Below the pieces are notes generated by a model. The model made no database searches and had not been told where the DNA came from. It saw only the letters and a program-made list of their open reading frames with translations. From contig JBGCFB010000228.1 in NCBI GenBank assembly GCA_045106685.1, positions 1 to 28,577 on the forward strand: 28,577 nt of DNA, read 5' to 3'. Below are positions 1-8,106 of this stretch, one piece after another. A program made the position numbers and the translations under genes. Source of the stretch: JAUIGE01 sp045106685. Lineage in GTDB: Bacteria; Bacteroidota; Bacteroidia; J057. Numbering within the stretch: the stretch's first letter is position 1; every line of letters starts with the position of its first letter.

Positions 1-70
1 GCCTGATGTCTGTCGGGTCCCCTCTTTTTTGCTCTGTTAATAAAGCAAATTCTTAATCCGTGCTCATACG

Positions 71-1120
71 CTAGATAAACCCAACATCAGCCTGGATCGG
101 ATAATCCATCATGATATTCAGGCTTTTGCGGATGTCCATACCCTGGAAAAGAATCTTGTGAAGCATATGCGTCATAGGGATTGGGATACGATACTTCATG
201 CCGAGGGCGTAAGCGATGCAGATCGTCTTTACGCCTTCGGCTACTTCTTCCATATCCTCGATGATGTCTTCCAGCTTTTCGCCTTTGGCGAGTCTGTACC
301 CAACCGTATGGTTGCGGCTGCTGGGGCTATAGCATGTTGCTACCAAATCACCGATTCCGGCCAGCCCTAAAAAGGCCCGCGGGTCAGCACCAAATGCTTT
401 TCCTAGCGTAGCCATTTCAGCAAGGCCGCCCGTAATGAGAATCGCGCGCGTATTATGACCATAGTCAAGTCCTGTGAGCATTCCGGAAGCTATCGCCATG
501 ATGTTTTTCAATACGCCTGCCAGTTCTATACCACGAAGGTCTCTGCTCGCATGCACCCTGAATCGACTACTGCGTAGCGCTTCCATACCTTCATTGACGA
601 CTTCCTCAAAAGGGCTGGCGACGACGGTTGCCGCAGGCTGCCCTTGGGCGATTTCGCGAGCCAGATTAGGGCCTGCAATGCAACCCACTCTACGCACGAC
701 AGTTTTTTCATAAATCAACTCACTCATCGTCTTCACCTTGGTGCGGTCGATGGTTTCGAGCGTGCGCAATGTTTTGCCTTCTGGCACCTCTATATCCAGC
801 CCTTTTGTAGCATGAATAAGAATATGGGACGGTTTTAGAAATGGAGAAATTGAGTCCAGCATCTTCCCAAAACTCGCCGAAGGCACGACCGGGCATATCA
901 TCTCGCAGCGCTCCGCGATCTCCTCATGACTGGTAGTCAGGGTGATATTGGGATGGATTTCCTGTCCTTTATGCTGCCTGGTAGACATGATCTTGTCCGC
1001 TACTTCCTGGCGGCGGGCCAGCATCAGCACTGGGCCATTTTCTGCCATGACATTGGCGATCACCGTACCGAAGCTTCCCGCTCCGATGACACCCTTTATT
1101 TGACTAGATGTATTGCTCAA
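71..1120 (-). CDS. gpsA: NAD(P)H-dependent glycerol-3-phosphate dehydrogenase
   Basis: Cytosolic enzyme that reduces dihydroxyacetone phosphate to sn-glycerol-3-phosphate, the backbone of phospholipids. Seen: a Rossmann glycine motif GAGSFG at residues 13-18, the HATKGLD segment with Lys106, GPNLA at 150-154, the catalytic-helix lysine Lys205 in GVLKN, and the substrate-binding block GLAGIGDL (252-259) followed by SSRN. The 349-residue length fits the family (about 330-350). The start codon lies inside the 3' end of the upstream acyltransferase gene (17-bp overlap), so the two are almost certainly co-transcribed and probably translationally coupled; GpsA makes the substrate the acyltransferase would use. 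Function is confident from family motifs; the coupling is inferred. Confidence 0.96.
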   Translation of the reverse strand: MSNTSSQIKGVIGAGSFGTVIANVMAENGPVLMLARRQEVADKIMSTRQHKGQEIHPNITLTTSHEEIAERCEMICPVVPSASFGKMLDSISPFLKPSHILIHATKGLDIEVPEGKTLRTLETIDRTKVKTMSELIYEKTVVRRVGCIAGPNLAREIAQGQPAATVVASPFEEVVNEGMEALRSSRFRVHASRDLRGIELAGVLKNIMAIASGMLTGLDYGHNTRAILITGGLAEMATLGKAFGADPRAFLGLAGIGDLVATCYSPSSRNHTVGYRLAKGEKLEDIIEDMEEVAEGVKTICIAYALGMKYRIPIPMTHMLHKILFQGMDIRKSLNIMMDYPIQADVGFI

Positions 1121-2810
1121 GATCGTAGCCCGTTAAGCGGTTATGATAAAAATAAAGAAGATTCATATTGTCAGAAGTCATCAGGTGATCATTCTCAAAT
1201 CGTAAAGGACGTTTGCTATGAAAAAGCCCCAAGTTTCTAACACCGTGCGCGATGATGTCTGGTACCTCTTTTTCCAAATGCTCAGCCATACATACTTTGC
1301 CTTCTGCCTTAAGAGCTTTGAGTTGAGTCACTACGCGTTCAGTCGCACTATACACTTCAATACGGGTGAGCTCGCGGTCTTCTTCTGGCAGGCGCAATAA
1401 GCCGTATAAGTCAAAGTCAGGATTCCGTTTTTTTAGCATTTCAAAAGCGACAAAAGCAGCCAAATGACTTGAAAAGACCACATTTTCTGCATGGAAGCGC
1501 TCTATGATCTTATCACCCAGCATTTTGGTATACACCTGATCGCGCTGCACATTTTTCGTTATTTCACCTTTCAGCATGAAATACTGCTTGATGTCGACTT
1601 CGCGGCCATTATTGTCAAAACTGCGTCCCTCCTGGTCCACAAAATTTCCAAAAAGGTCTAGTGGCTTCCCGAAGTTCAACGTAATGTCAGAGGTCCGTCC
1701 AAATGTTTTCCAGACGAAATTCAAAAACTTGCGATAAGAAGCAAATTCGTCATTGAGGATATAGTATTGCTCTTGCCCGGTACGCTTGAGGTGTTGGCTA
1801 ATAAGCGAATTGCCCTCCAGTACGAAGTGGTAACTCATCACCATTGGAACGATGAAAATTTTTCCTCCATCACCTTCTGGCAAGAACGCTCGCCGCTGCG
1901 ATTCCATCGCGGTGCCCAGCAAGCCAAGCTTGAGCTTTTTTTCGATACTGCCATCGCGTGAACGTGTGCCACCTGGAAAAAACAGGCTATGTGCTCCACG
2001 TGAAATCGCAGTGGTGGAATAAGCATCCAGCACGGCCCTGTAAATAGGGTTTCGTTTACGTCGATCAAGCTTATAAGCGCCTATTCGACTCATGAAGTAG
2101 GCGAGAATTTTATTATTAAAAAGATTAAGGCCCGCTCCATAAATAAAGGCAGGAAGCCCCAAAGCGTGCAATCCCCAGCCTATTAGAATCGAGTCTACAT
2201 TACTAAAGTGCGTCGGTACTAGTACAACCGTACCTTTGGTAGCAAGGCTTCGGATGGCCTCGACTTCGCCTGTCAGATGAACTTTATCCTGAAGACCAAG
2301 ACGGTCTTTTACTAATGAGCGGATGGTTTTTCCCGCAGATGCATTGAGTAATATGGAAAATAAAAAAGGGAGAATTCGTTTTGCAAAATGGTAGGTTCCT
2401 GGTCGAAATACTGAGGCAATCTCCGTAGAATAACGTTCCACGATTTCCCGCACCATCGCTTCTTGGGCAAGCCTTTGTGCTTCCGGATTGCTTTCTTCTT
2501 GTTCAAAGTTTACCAAACGCTTTTTGACGCCCGACCAAAACTTCATTTCGTCTTTGGGGTCAACTTTCCATGGTTCTTCCTTGATACGGGCCCGCTCACG
2601 GAACATGGTGCTTTCCAGTAATTCAAGTGGACTACCTTTCTTACTATTCAAGAGCTGCTGCATTGCTTCCTCGATCACGGGCTCGAGAAAATCAGACTTG
2701 TCTTTCAAAAGCCTCGCAATGGGCCAGTCCTTTATTTTGGGAATAACCGGAGGGAGCAAAATCCCTTCTTTGCGATAATCAGTAGAGGATGCTGGTTCCG
2801 ATTGGCTCAA
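1104..2810 (-). CDS. PlsB-like glycerol-3-phosphate / lysophosphatidate acyltransferase
   Basis: Membrane-associated acyltransferase of the PlsB/PlsC superfamily, expected to acylate glycerol-3-phosphate or 1-acyl-glycerol-3-phosphate in phospholipid synthesis. All four family blocks are visible: HFSNVD (HX4D catalytic motif, His201 and Asp206), GAYKLDRR (244-251), FPGGTRSRDG (278-287) and IVPMVMSYH (320-328). At 568 residues it is longer than PlsC (about 240) and shorter than E. coli PlsB (about 800). The N-terminal 140 residues are mostly charged helix, and about 230 residues follow the catalytic core. First gene of an operon with gpsA downstream, which favours glycerol-3-phosphate as acceptor, but the sequence alone does not separate PlsB from PlsC activity. 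Confidence 0.88.
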   Translation of the reverse strand: MSQSEPASSTDYRKEGILLPPVIPKIKDWPIARLLKDKSDFLEPVIEEAMQQLLNSKKGSPLELLESTMFRERARIKEEPWKVDPKDEMKFWSGVKKRLVNFEQEESNPEAQRLAQEAMVREIVERYSTEIASVFRPGTYHFAKRILPFLFSILLNASAGKTIRSLVKDRLGLQDKVHLTGEVEAIRSLATKGTVVLVPTHFSNVDSILIGWGLHALGLPAFIYGAGLNLFNNKILAYFMSRIGAYKLDRRKRNPIYRAVLDAYSTTAISRGAHSLFFPGGTRSRDGSIEKKLKLGLLGTAMESQRRAFLPEGDGGKIFIVPMVMSYHFVLEGNSLISQHLKRTGQEQYYILNDEFASYRKFLNFVWKTFGRTSDITLNFGKPLDLFGNFVDQEGRSFDNNGREVDIKQYFMLKGEITKNVQRDQVYTKMLGDKIIERFHAENVVFSSHLAAFVAFEMLKKRNPDFDLYGLLRLPEEDRELTRIEVYSATERVVTQLKALKAEGKVCMAEHLEKEVPDIIAHGVRNLGLFHSKRPLRFENDHLMTSDNMNLLYFYHNRLTGYDLEQYI

Positions 2811-2901
2811 GGAGAAGTTTGTTTAATGTAAGGTAGGAAAATAGCAGTTTGGGCAAAAAAAGCGAATTCCCATAATACCTGCTTGGCTAAGTTAGAAAAT
2901 T

Positions 2902-2930
2902 GTTAAGGAAATTATGGTAATTTTCTTAAC
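2902..2930. promoter_or_regulatory. Near-perfect palindrome in divergent promoter region
   Basis: Arms GTTAAGGAAATTA and TAATTTTCTTAAC (13 bp, one G-T pair) surround TGG. It sits 92 bp upstream of the plsB-like gene and 45 bp upstream of the transporter gene, inside a 164-bp divergent spacer. There is no T-tract after it on either strand, so it looks more like an operator or AT-rich cruciform than a terminator. The regulator is unknown. Confidence 0.4.
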
Positions 2931-2974
2931 ACAGGGATAACATATCAGCCAAATGAAATTCCCTTCTTTGCAAT

Positions 2975-4276
2975 ATGGACATTTCCACAATCATTATGTT
3001 TTTGGGATTCATCCTGGCTGCGTACTCCGTAGTGGGAAATGACGTAATCCAAACCCTGGGAACTTTTCTTGCCGCAAACGAAAAGCGTCCTTGGTGGGTG
3101 TTGTTTCTGTTTGCAGGCAGTATTCTCACCGTTACCGTACTATATGGCTGGGCGTTTACCAAGCCAGAACGGGTCGCTCAGGACCAGGGATTTTCTGCTA
3201 TAAACGGCACTTCGTACTATGTAGAATATACGGAGGCAAAAAGCTCACTATCTGATGGAGCTTTAGTGTACAAGTCTGTTTTTAAAAAATTAGCAGAGAA
3301 ACTGGCAGAAGAAGGAGACTCCGTTCTTGCCAGTATCCCTTTTTCCAACATCCAGCTCTATACTAAAAATGGCGACACCTTCCAGAAGGCAGTCATGGCT
3401 GAAGCAAGGGTTTCCGGTGCATTTACACTTGATCTTAGACAAAATGGACAAACGACTCAGCACACGATTGTTACAAAGCGTGTTCATGAAGTCTCCTATA
3501 ATCGCCTGGAAAAATTTGACTATCCGGAAGATATTCAATGGTGGTTTCTACTACCACCGATTATTCTCCTGATCATCACCCGATTTGGAATACCAGTAAG
3601 TACAACCTTCCTCATACTCTCTTTTTTCACTCCGAAGAATATGAGCAGTATGCTACTCAAAAGCCTTTCAGGCTATGTGCTGGCCTTTCTGGTTGCGATT
3701 CTTTTGTATTTGGCGATTGCGAAAATATTGGAAGCGAAGTTTCATCGGGTAGAGCTTGAGCGTAATTCGAAAGAAACCCGGAATTGGACCATCGTGCAAT
3801 GGCTATCGACCGCATTCCTATGGAGTATGTGGCTGGTTCAGGACTTTGCTAACATATACGTCTACCTCCCGCGCGACCTTTCATTTGGAACATTGCTATT
3901 CTCCCTCGTCGTGATCCTGGCGATGCTTGCCTATATCTTTTATACGCGAGGAGGCGCTATTCAGGAAATCGTTACAGCAAAGACCAATACTTCTGATATT
4001 CGCTCAGCTGCGATTATTAACTTTATTTATGGTGCTGTTCTCTTGTTCTTCAAAGAATGGAGCAACCTGCCTATGAGTACAACCTGGGTATTCCTTGGTT
4101 TGCTTGCTGGTCGTGAGTATGCACTCAGAGCGCGTCTGTTCCGCAAGGTCGACTGGTCATTGCATAAAATGGTGCTCTCAGACCTTGGAAAAGCTACGAT
4201 CGGTATCGTAGTAAGTATCCTGCTCGTTGTGGCCATTTACTGGCTCCGTGGCCAGGATGTCGCTAGCTTGTTTTAA
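2975..4276 (+). CDS. PiT-like inorganic phosphate (ion) transporter
   Basis: Integral inner-membrane protein resembling the PiT/Pho-4 family of phosphate:cation symporters. Seen: the family signature GNDVIQTLGT at residues 21-30 within the first hydrophobic segment, and two PxSTT motifs (PVSTT near residue 206, PMSTT near 366) that match the two inverted halves of PiT proteins. Oddities: a hydrophilic block of roughly 120 residues (about 62-188) lies after the second membrane segment, and the second-half counterpart of the N-D signature reads QDFANIYVYL, so its key asparagine is replaced. Substrate is inferred from family; phosphate is likely but not proven. It is divergent from the phospholipid operon and ends in a strong terminator. 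Confidence 0.7.
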   Translation: MDISTIIMFLGFILAAYSVVGNDVIQTLGTFLAANEKRPWWVLFLFAGSILTVTVLYGWAFTKPERVAQDQGFSAINGTSYYVEYTEAKSSLSDGALVYKSVFKKLAEKLAEEGDSVLASIPFSNIQLYTKNGDTFQKAVMAEARVSGAFTLDLRQNGQTTQHTIVTKRVHEVSYNRLEKFDYPEDIQWWFLLPPIILLIITRFGIPVSTTFLILSFFTPKNMSSMLLKSLSGYVLAFLVAILLYLAIAKILEAKFHRVELERNSKETRNWTIVQWLSTAFLWSMWLVQDFANIYVYLPRDLSFGTLLFSLVVILAMLAYIFYTRGGAIQEIVTAKTNTSDIRSAAIINFIYGAVLLFFKEWSNLPMSTTWVFLGLLAGREYALRARLFRKVDWSLHKMVLSDLGKATIGIVVSILLVVAIYWLRGQDVASLF

Positions 4277-4299
4277 AAATAGCCCATTCTGCAATCGGC

Positions 4300-4350
4300 A
4301 ATCTGCAATCGGCAATTCAAACAACATGGATTGACGATTGCAGATTTTTT
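4300..4350 (+). terminator. Rho-independent terminator built from word repeats
   Basis: Arms AATCTGCAATCGGCAAT (4300-4316) and ATTGACGATTGCAGATT (4330-4346) pair over 17 bp with one mismatch, followed by a T-run to 4350. The left arm is preceded by a second direct copy of CTGCAATCGGCAAT (4289-4302), so the hairpin arose from duplicated sequence. It ends the transporter transcript and faces the convergent T9SS gene. Confidence 0.75.
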
Positions 4351-4353
4351 GTC

Positions 4354-6786
4354 TTACCGAATCACCATCACAGTACCCGTCACAACTTCGCCATCCGGCA
4401 AGGTCAGCACCACGGCATAAACGCCTTCAGGCAGACCTTCGGCGCGGAAGTCCTGCTGGTAAGTCGCTGATTGCCAGGCGATTTTGCCCCAGCGATGCCA
4501 GATGGTGAGACTGGAGCCTGGAGGGAGATTGGTGATATAAAACGTCTCGTTGATGCCATCGCCGTTGGGCGAGATCGCGTTGGGGAGGATGATGTCGGTG
4601 CAGGTGGTGAGACTGACTACGACGCTGTCCTGGCTGGTGCAGATGCTGTCACGACTGACAGTCAGCAGATAACGTCCGGGAAGTGAAACTTCAGGTCGGG
4701 CGAGGCTTGCATCGGAGAGACCGGTTTCGGGTTGCCAGCGATAGCGTAAGCCAGGAATTTCGGCGCTTCCGAGCAGATCACTGAAAGGCTGATTGTCGCA
4801 AAGTGCAATATCAGAACCAGCATCGGCGAAGGACCCCGCGGGCAACACCTCTACGCTATCATAGCTTAGGCAAAAACTATCTTCTTCGACTTCCAGAAAA
4901 TAATGACCTGCCGCATTGATGCTGGGCTGAGCGATGCGCGGATCGGAAAGTCCATCCGCGGGCGACCAGCGATATACATATCCGGCTGTTTGTTCTGTAC
5001 CAATAACATCCTCAAAAGGAAGGTTTGTGCAAAGCGCGATATCGGGTCCGGCATCGGCGCGCTGCGCCGCCAAGCCGAAGTCCACCACGACAGTATCACG
5101 CCCCATGGGACGACAAGGACCGCCTAAGTCACTGACAGTCAGCACATACATGCCTGGCACAAAAGGTCGTACCCAAGGCTGCGCCACATCATTTGCAGAA
5201 AGTCCCAGCCCTTCCCAGCGATAGCCATAGCCCGGCACCACCGTTTTTCCCAAAAACAAACCAGCGCCCTCGCATATGCTTGTATCAGGTCCAGCATCCG
5301 CTGCCGGAGGGCCGCGCTCGGGTAAGCGGGTGACGATTATGGTGTCCTGATTCGTGTTGCGACAGGAGCGCGACGGGTCCGTGACTGTAAGGATATATTG
5401 TTGAAACTCACCCACTTCAATCGTCGATACATCCAACTCAGGCTGCGCAACGCCTGCATTTGACAGCCCTCTATCCGGCGACCAGCGATACTGCAAGCCA
5501 GGCTCCTCAGTACCTCCAATGCGCATATTTCGACTCTGGCAGTTCAGGAAAACCGTGTCGCCTGCCTCTGCTACAGGAAAGGGGATAGGGCCGAGGTTGA
5601 AGTTGGGTAGGTTAGGGAGGTGTATGCCACTTTGACTTACGGCAGAAAAAAAAGGGTTAAATTGAACTCCTTTCTCTTTAAAACTACAGGCAACCCCTTT
5701 ATTCTCTGGCGAGTCAATCACAGAGATGACACCTTCAAAAAGTGTTTGATTTCTGGCATTACTAATATAAATTTTACCATCAGGCCCTAGCTGATGTTGT
5801 TCAAAAGAAGTTCCTATTGGATTAATACCTATCAAAACTTTATCGAAAGATGGATCTTCTAAATCAAACTGAAAAAGTTCAGATGGGCGGTACTGTGCCT
5901 CACTCACATATAGAAACCTGCCTGAAGGAGAAAAGGAGCAGCCATAAAAATCATGATTTAGACCTCTTAATGGCGGGCGATAGGTTCCTAGGTCTATATG
6001 GTTTGACAAGCGCCCTTCACAGCGATCAAAGTCAAATACATCAATCATCCCAAAACCTGAAACGCAGGCCAATTTATCGCCCTGTTCACTAAAAACCATT
6101 TCCCCGTAATGTCCATATCCCAATTTATGATCAGTACCAATAGCCTGCTTGTGGTGAAAAACAATACCCGAAGCAGTTACCGAAAAAAAAACGAATGTAT
6201 TATTTTTACGCTCATGAAAAATGAGCCACCAATCAATTCCATTGGCCTTTTTTACTGCCATACACTTTTCAGTATATTCAACTCCTTCATTATCATGAAA
6301 AGCTATTTGATCAGAAACTAACTCAATAGTGTCAGGATTAGGGTGATGACGGAGATGGGTGTACATCAAACAAGGTCCTGCTCCAGTTTTTGCACAATCA
6401 TTCCAGTCCAGATGTATGACAAAATAATCGTAAAGGCTTCCTGGTTTGGTAATAGCAGTAACTCCCTGAGTAGTTGAAGCTCCAAATTGATCAGCAGACA
6501 TGCCAAGTGTATTGCTAAGCGAGTCGATCATCTTCCCTCTAGCATCAAAAATATACCCATGATTAGCAAAAAATAGCAACTTCCCTTGATTCGAGGATAT
6601 ACTCACCCCTGCTTCCACTAACTCATAATTATTATTTGGAAAACGCTTAATAGGAGGAGGTTTCGTAGAAAAATCTAATTGGACTCCTTCACTTAACACC
6701 CAGTTATTATTATACTGGGAATGCAATTCCTGCATTCCCAGTATACACAATAGTCCTAGTGCACATGCTATTCTTAATATCATCAT
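4354..6786 (-). CDS. T9SS type B sorted extracellular protein, propeller plus Ig-like repeats
   Basis: Large secreted protein carrying a gliding-motility-associated C-terminal (CHU_C-type, T9SS type B) sorting domain: NAISPNGDGINETFYI followed by WHRWGK and a terminal beta strand. I start it at the Met-Met pair (6786), which opens a signal peptide (MMILRIACALGLLCILG) 7 bp after the upstream stop; an in-frame start at 6885 would add 33 residues overlapping the preceding stub. The N-terminal half (about 6700-5600) reads as a WD40/propeller-like region without exact repeats. Four Ig-like units of 77-89 residues follow, each with a YRW..-GLS-..A-P core at about 5490, 5215, 4970 and 4735 and paired cysteines. 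Ligand or role is not evident. Base composition changes abruptly between the two halves. Confidence 0.85.
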   Translation of the reverse strand: MMILRIACALGLLCILGMQELHSQYNNNWVLSEGVQLDFSTKPPPIKRFPNNNYELVEAGVSISSNQGKLLFFANHGYIFDARGKMIDSLSNTLGMSADQFGASTTQGVTAITKPGSLYDYFVIHLDWNDCAKTGAGPCLMYTHLRHHPNPDTIELVSDQIAFHDNEGVEYTEKCMAVKKANGIDWWLIFHERKNNTFVFFSVTASGIVFHHKQAIGTDHKLGYGHYGEMVFSEQGDKLACVSGFGMIDVFDFDRCEGRLSNHIDLGTYRPPLRGLNHDFYGCSFSPSGRFLYVSEAQYRPSELFQFDLEDPSFDKVLIGINPIGTSFEQHQLGPDGKIYISNARNQTLFEGVISVIDSPENKGVACSFKEKGVQFNPFFSAVSQSGIHLPNLPNFNLGPIPFPVAEAGDTVFLNCQSRNMRIGGTEEPGLQYRWSPDRGLSNAGVAQPELDVSTIEVGEFQQYILTVTDPSRSCRNTNQDTIIVTRLPERGPPAADAGPDTSICEGAGLFLGKTVVPGYGYRWEGLGLSANDVAQPWVRPFVPGMYVLTVSDLGGPCRPMGRDTVVVDFGLAAQRADAGPDIALCTNLPFEDVIGTEQTAGYVYRWSPADGLSDPRIAQPSINAAGHYFLEVEEDSFCLSYDSVEVLPAGSFADAGSDIALCDNQPFSDLLGSAEIPGLRYRWQPETGLSDASLARPEVSLPGRYLLTVSRDSICTSQDSVVVSLTTCTDIILPNAISPNGDGINETFYITNLPPGSSLTIWHRWGKIAWQSATYQQDFRAEGLPEGVYAVVLTLPDGEVVTGTVMVIR

Positions 6787-6793
6787 TGCGCTG

Positions 6794-7093
6794 TTATGGC
6801 TGAATAATGATTCGCTCTCCTTGTAAAACTTCACCGTTGAGGCGCCAGATGCCAAAGTATATGCCAGCGCTAAGGTCAGACACATTGATTACTTGCCCTG
6901 ATACATCACTGCTCAAATCCATACTCCGTACCGTTTTACCTGTCATATCCATTAAAGCGAATTTAACATTTCCTTCCCAGATTTTATTATGTTTGATCAT
7001 AAAGGCGGCTTGGGTTGGATTAGGATATACCGTAAATGAAACCGGAAGTTCTTCTTCGATCACAGGAGCCGTACTGGCATCTTCAAAAATCCA
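6794..7093 (-). pseudogene. Orphan T9SS type A C-terminal sorting domain (gene remnant)
   Basis: An open frame of about 99 codons containing only a Por-secretion-tail domain: FTVYPNPTQ, then MDMTGKTVR, then LSAGIYFGIW and a terminal strand ending IIIQP. A stop codon (TAA, 7094-7096) precedes it in frame, there is no ATG between that stop and the domain, and the only start is an internal GTG at 7063 with no signal peptide. Sorting domains work only as the tail of a secreted cargo protein, so this is best read as the 3' end of a truncated gene whose 5' part is lost. It ends 7 bp before the intact T9SS gene. A programmed or unusual short protein is less likely. Confidence 0.7.
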
Positions 7094-7100
7094 TTAAAAC

Positions 7101-7271
7101 ATGGAAAACGAACAGTAATTTCGTAAAAATGTCTTACAAAACATTTTTTTGATGAAATGGAATAAGGAATTTATAGACCTTTTGCCATCAATAGAAACAT
7201 CACTGACTAACCGACTACAGATTGAAAAAACATTCTCCAAAAACAACAAAGGCCTCATCGAAAATCGATGA
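7101..7271 (+). other. Possible ghost of a small coding region
   Basis: Frame opens with ATG at 7101, hits a stop after five codons (7116), then stays open to TGA at 7269, with an internal ATG at 7152 giving 39 residues (begins MKWNKEFIDLLPSIE, ends GLIENR). The composition looks protein-like, but no family is recognised and the frame ends inside a terminator hairpin of the opposite strand. It could be a remnant linked to the event that truncated the neighbouring sorting-domain gene, or chance. Confidence 0.15.
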
Positions 7272-7274
7272 GGC
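7239..7274 (-). terminator. Rho-independent terminator of the HRDC gene
   Basis: Perfect 9-bp stem GCCTCATCG (7252-7260) and CGATGAGGC (7266-7274) with a 5-base loop, followed on the minus strand by a T-rich tract (TTTGTTGTTTTTGG). It lies 79 bp downstream of the HRDC gene stop. Confidence 0.7.
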
Positions 7275-7352
7275 ACTTAGCCATGGCGAACCATGGTTAC
7301 AACACGAGAAAGCTAGTTAGGTAATCTGCAAAGAACGAAAAATGCGGTTTAC

Positions 7353-7904
7353 TTAAGGTGCAAGTATCTCCAGCAGTTGCTGGCCATATTTGCGAAGTTT
7401 ATAGGTACCCATTCCGCTTATTTTTTCCAATTCCTGGTAGGTAGTAGGTCGGTGAATCAAGAGCTGGGCTAGGAGTGTGTCTGGAAAAATGCGGAACGGG
7501 GGTAGTTCAGTTTGTTTACATAAGGTGTGGCGGAGCGCGAGCAAGCGAGCTTCAAGTAGTGTGTGAGTGAGTGCAGTAGTGAGTTTTTTGTGAGTAGCGA
7601 GTAGGGTTTCGGGAGCAGACAGATAATCTTGCCCCATAGGAGTGAGATGCAAGTTATTTGTTTCGGTGTTTAGCTTTAGCCAACCTTCCTGACGAAAAAG
7701 GGCTAAACAGCCTTTCCACCAATGATTTACGAAAGATGTCAAATCACCAAAGTCATAAGCGTCAGCCGTATGATGTGGCCTTACCTGCTTCCAGGATTCA
7801 AGCAAGTTTTCAGCTGTCATGCGTCGGCTACTCGTAGCGCCTAGTACCCATACCGCAAAGTCGCGAATATTAATACGTTGGGCCTCTGTAGATTGCTGTG
7901 ACAT
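7353..7904 (-). CDS. Stand-alone winged-helix/HRDC protein, RecQ C-terminus-like
   Basis: A 183-residue protein whose C-terminal 70 residues match an HRDC (helicase and RNase D C-terminal) domain: LLALRHTLCKQTELPPFRIF, then PTTYQELEKISGMG and LRKYGQQLLEIL. The preceding part (LTPMGQDYLS region) resembles the winged-helix RQC region of RecQ helicases. No Walker A or DEAH motif exists in or upstream of it, so it is a helicase-less module that may bind DNA, RNA or a helicase partner. Start chosen at MSQQSTEAQ (7904) because a TATGTTTG promoter box lies at 7939-7946, between this ATG and an alternative start at 7985. The HRDC call is firm, the RQC call tentative, and the role unknown. Confidence 0.75.
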   Translation of the reverse strand: MSQQSTEAQRINIRDFAVWVLGATSSRRMTAENLLESWKQVRPHHTADAYDFGDLTSFVNHWWKGCLALFRQEGWLKLNTETNNLHLTPMGQDYLSAPETLLATHKKLTTALTHTLLEARLLALRHTLCKQTELPPFRIFPDTLLAQLLIHRPTTYQELEKISGMGTYKLRKYGQQLLEILAP

Positions 7905-7938
7905 TGTTTTGTTTGCGTCCTGTTTGTTGATGACATTA

Positions 7939-7946
7939 CAAACATA
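7939..7946 (-). promoter_or_regulatory. Bacteroidota -7 box (TATGTTTG) for the HRDC gene
   Basis: Exact match to TAnnTTTG on the minus strand, 35 bp before the ATG at 7904. No convincing TTTG -33 box at the usual spacing. Confidence 0.5.
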
Positions 7947-8106
7947 CCATGCCCACACTAGGAGTACATGACCAATCGGGGCCAAAATGTAACTGATTTT
8001 TACGCCTATTCATCTAAGAAAAATTGAATACTGCGCTATATTTTAAATGTAAGACGCTGATTGTCAGATACTTAATTGTTATCTGATATAGGGTTCAATG
8101 TAACAG

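Noticed and set aside
4289..4346. Possible CRISPR-like direct repeats
   Set aside because: Only two adjacent copies with no regular spacers, plus an inverted copy; it fits a terminator made of word repeats.
8064..8086. TCAGATA/TATCTGA inverted repeat as MATE terminator
   Set aside because: The stem is short, AT-rich and without a T-run on the minus strand; kept only as a note under the MATE gene.
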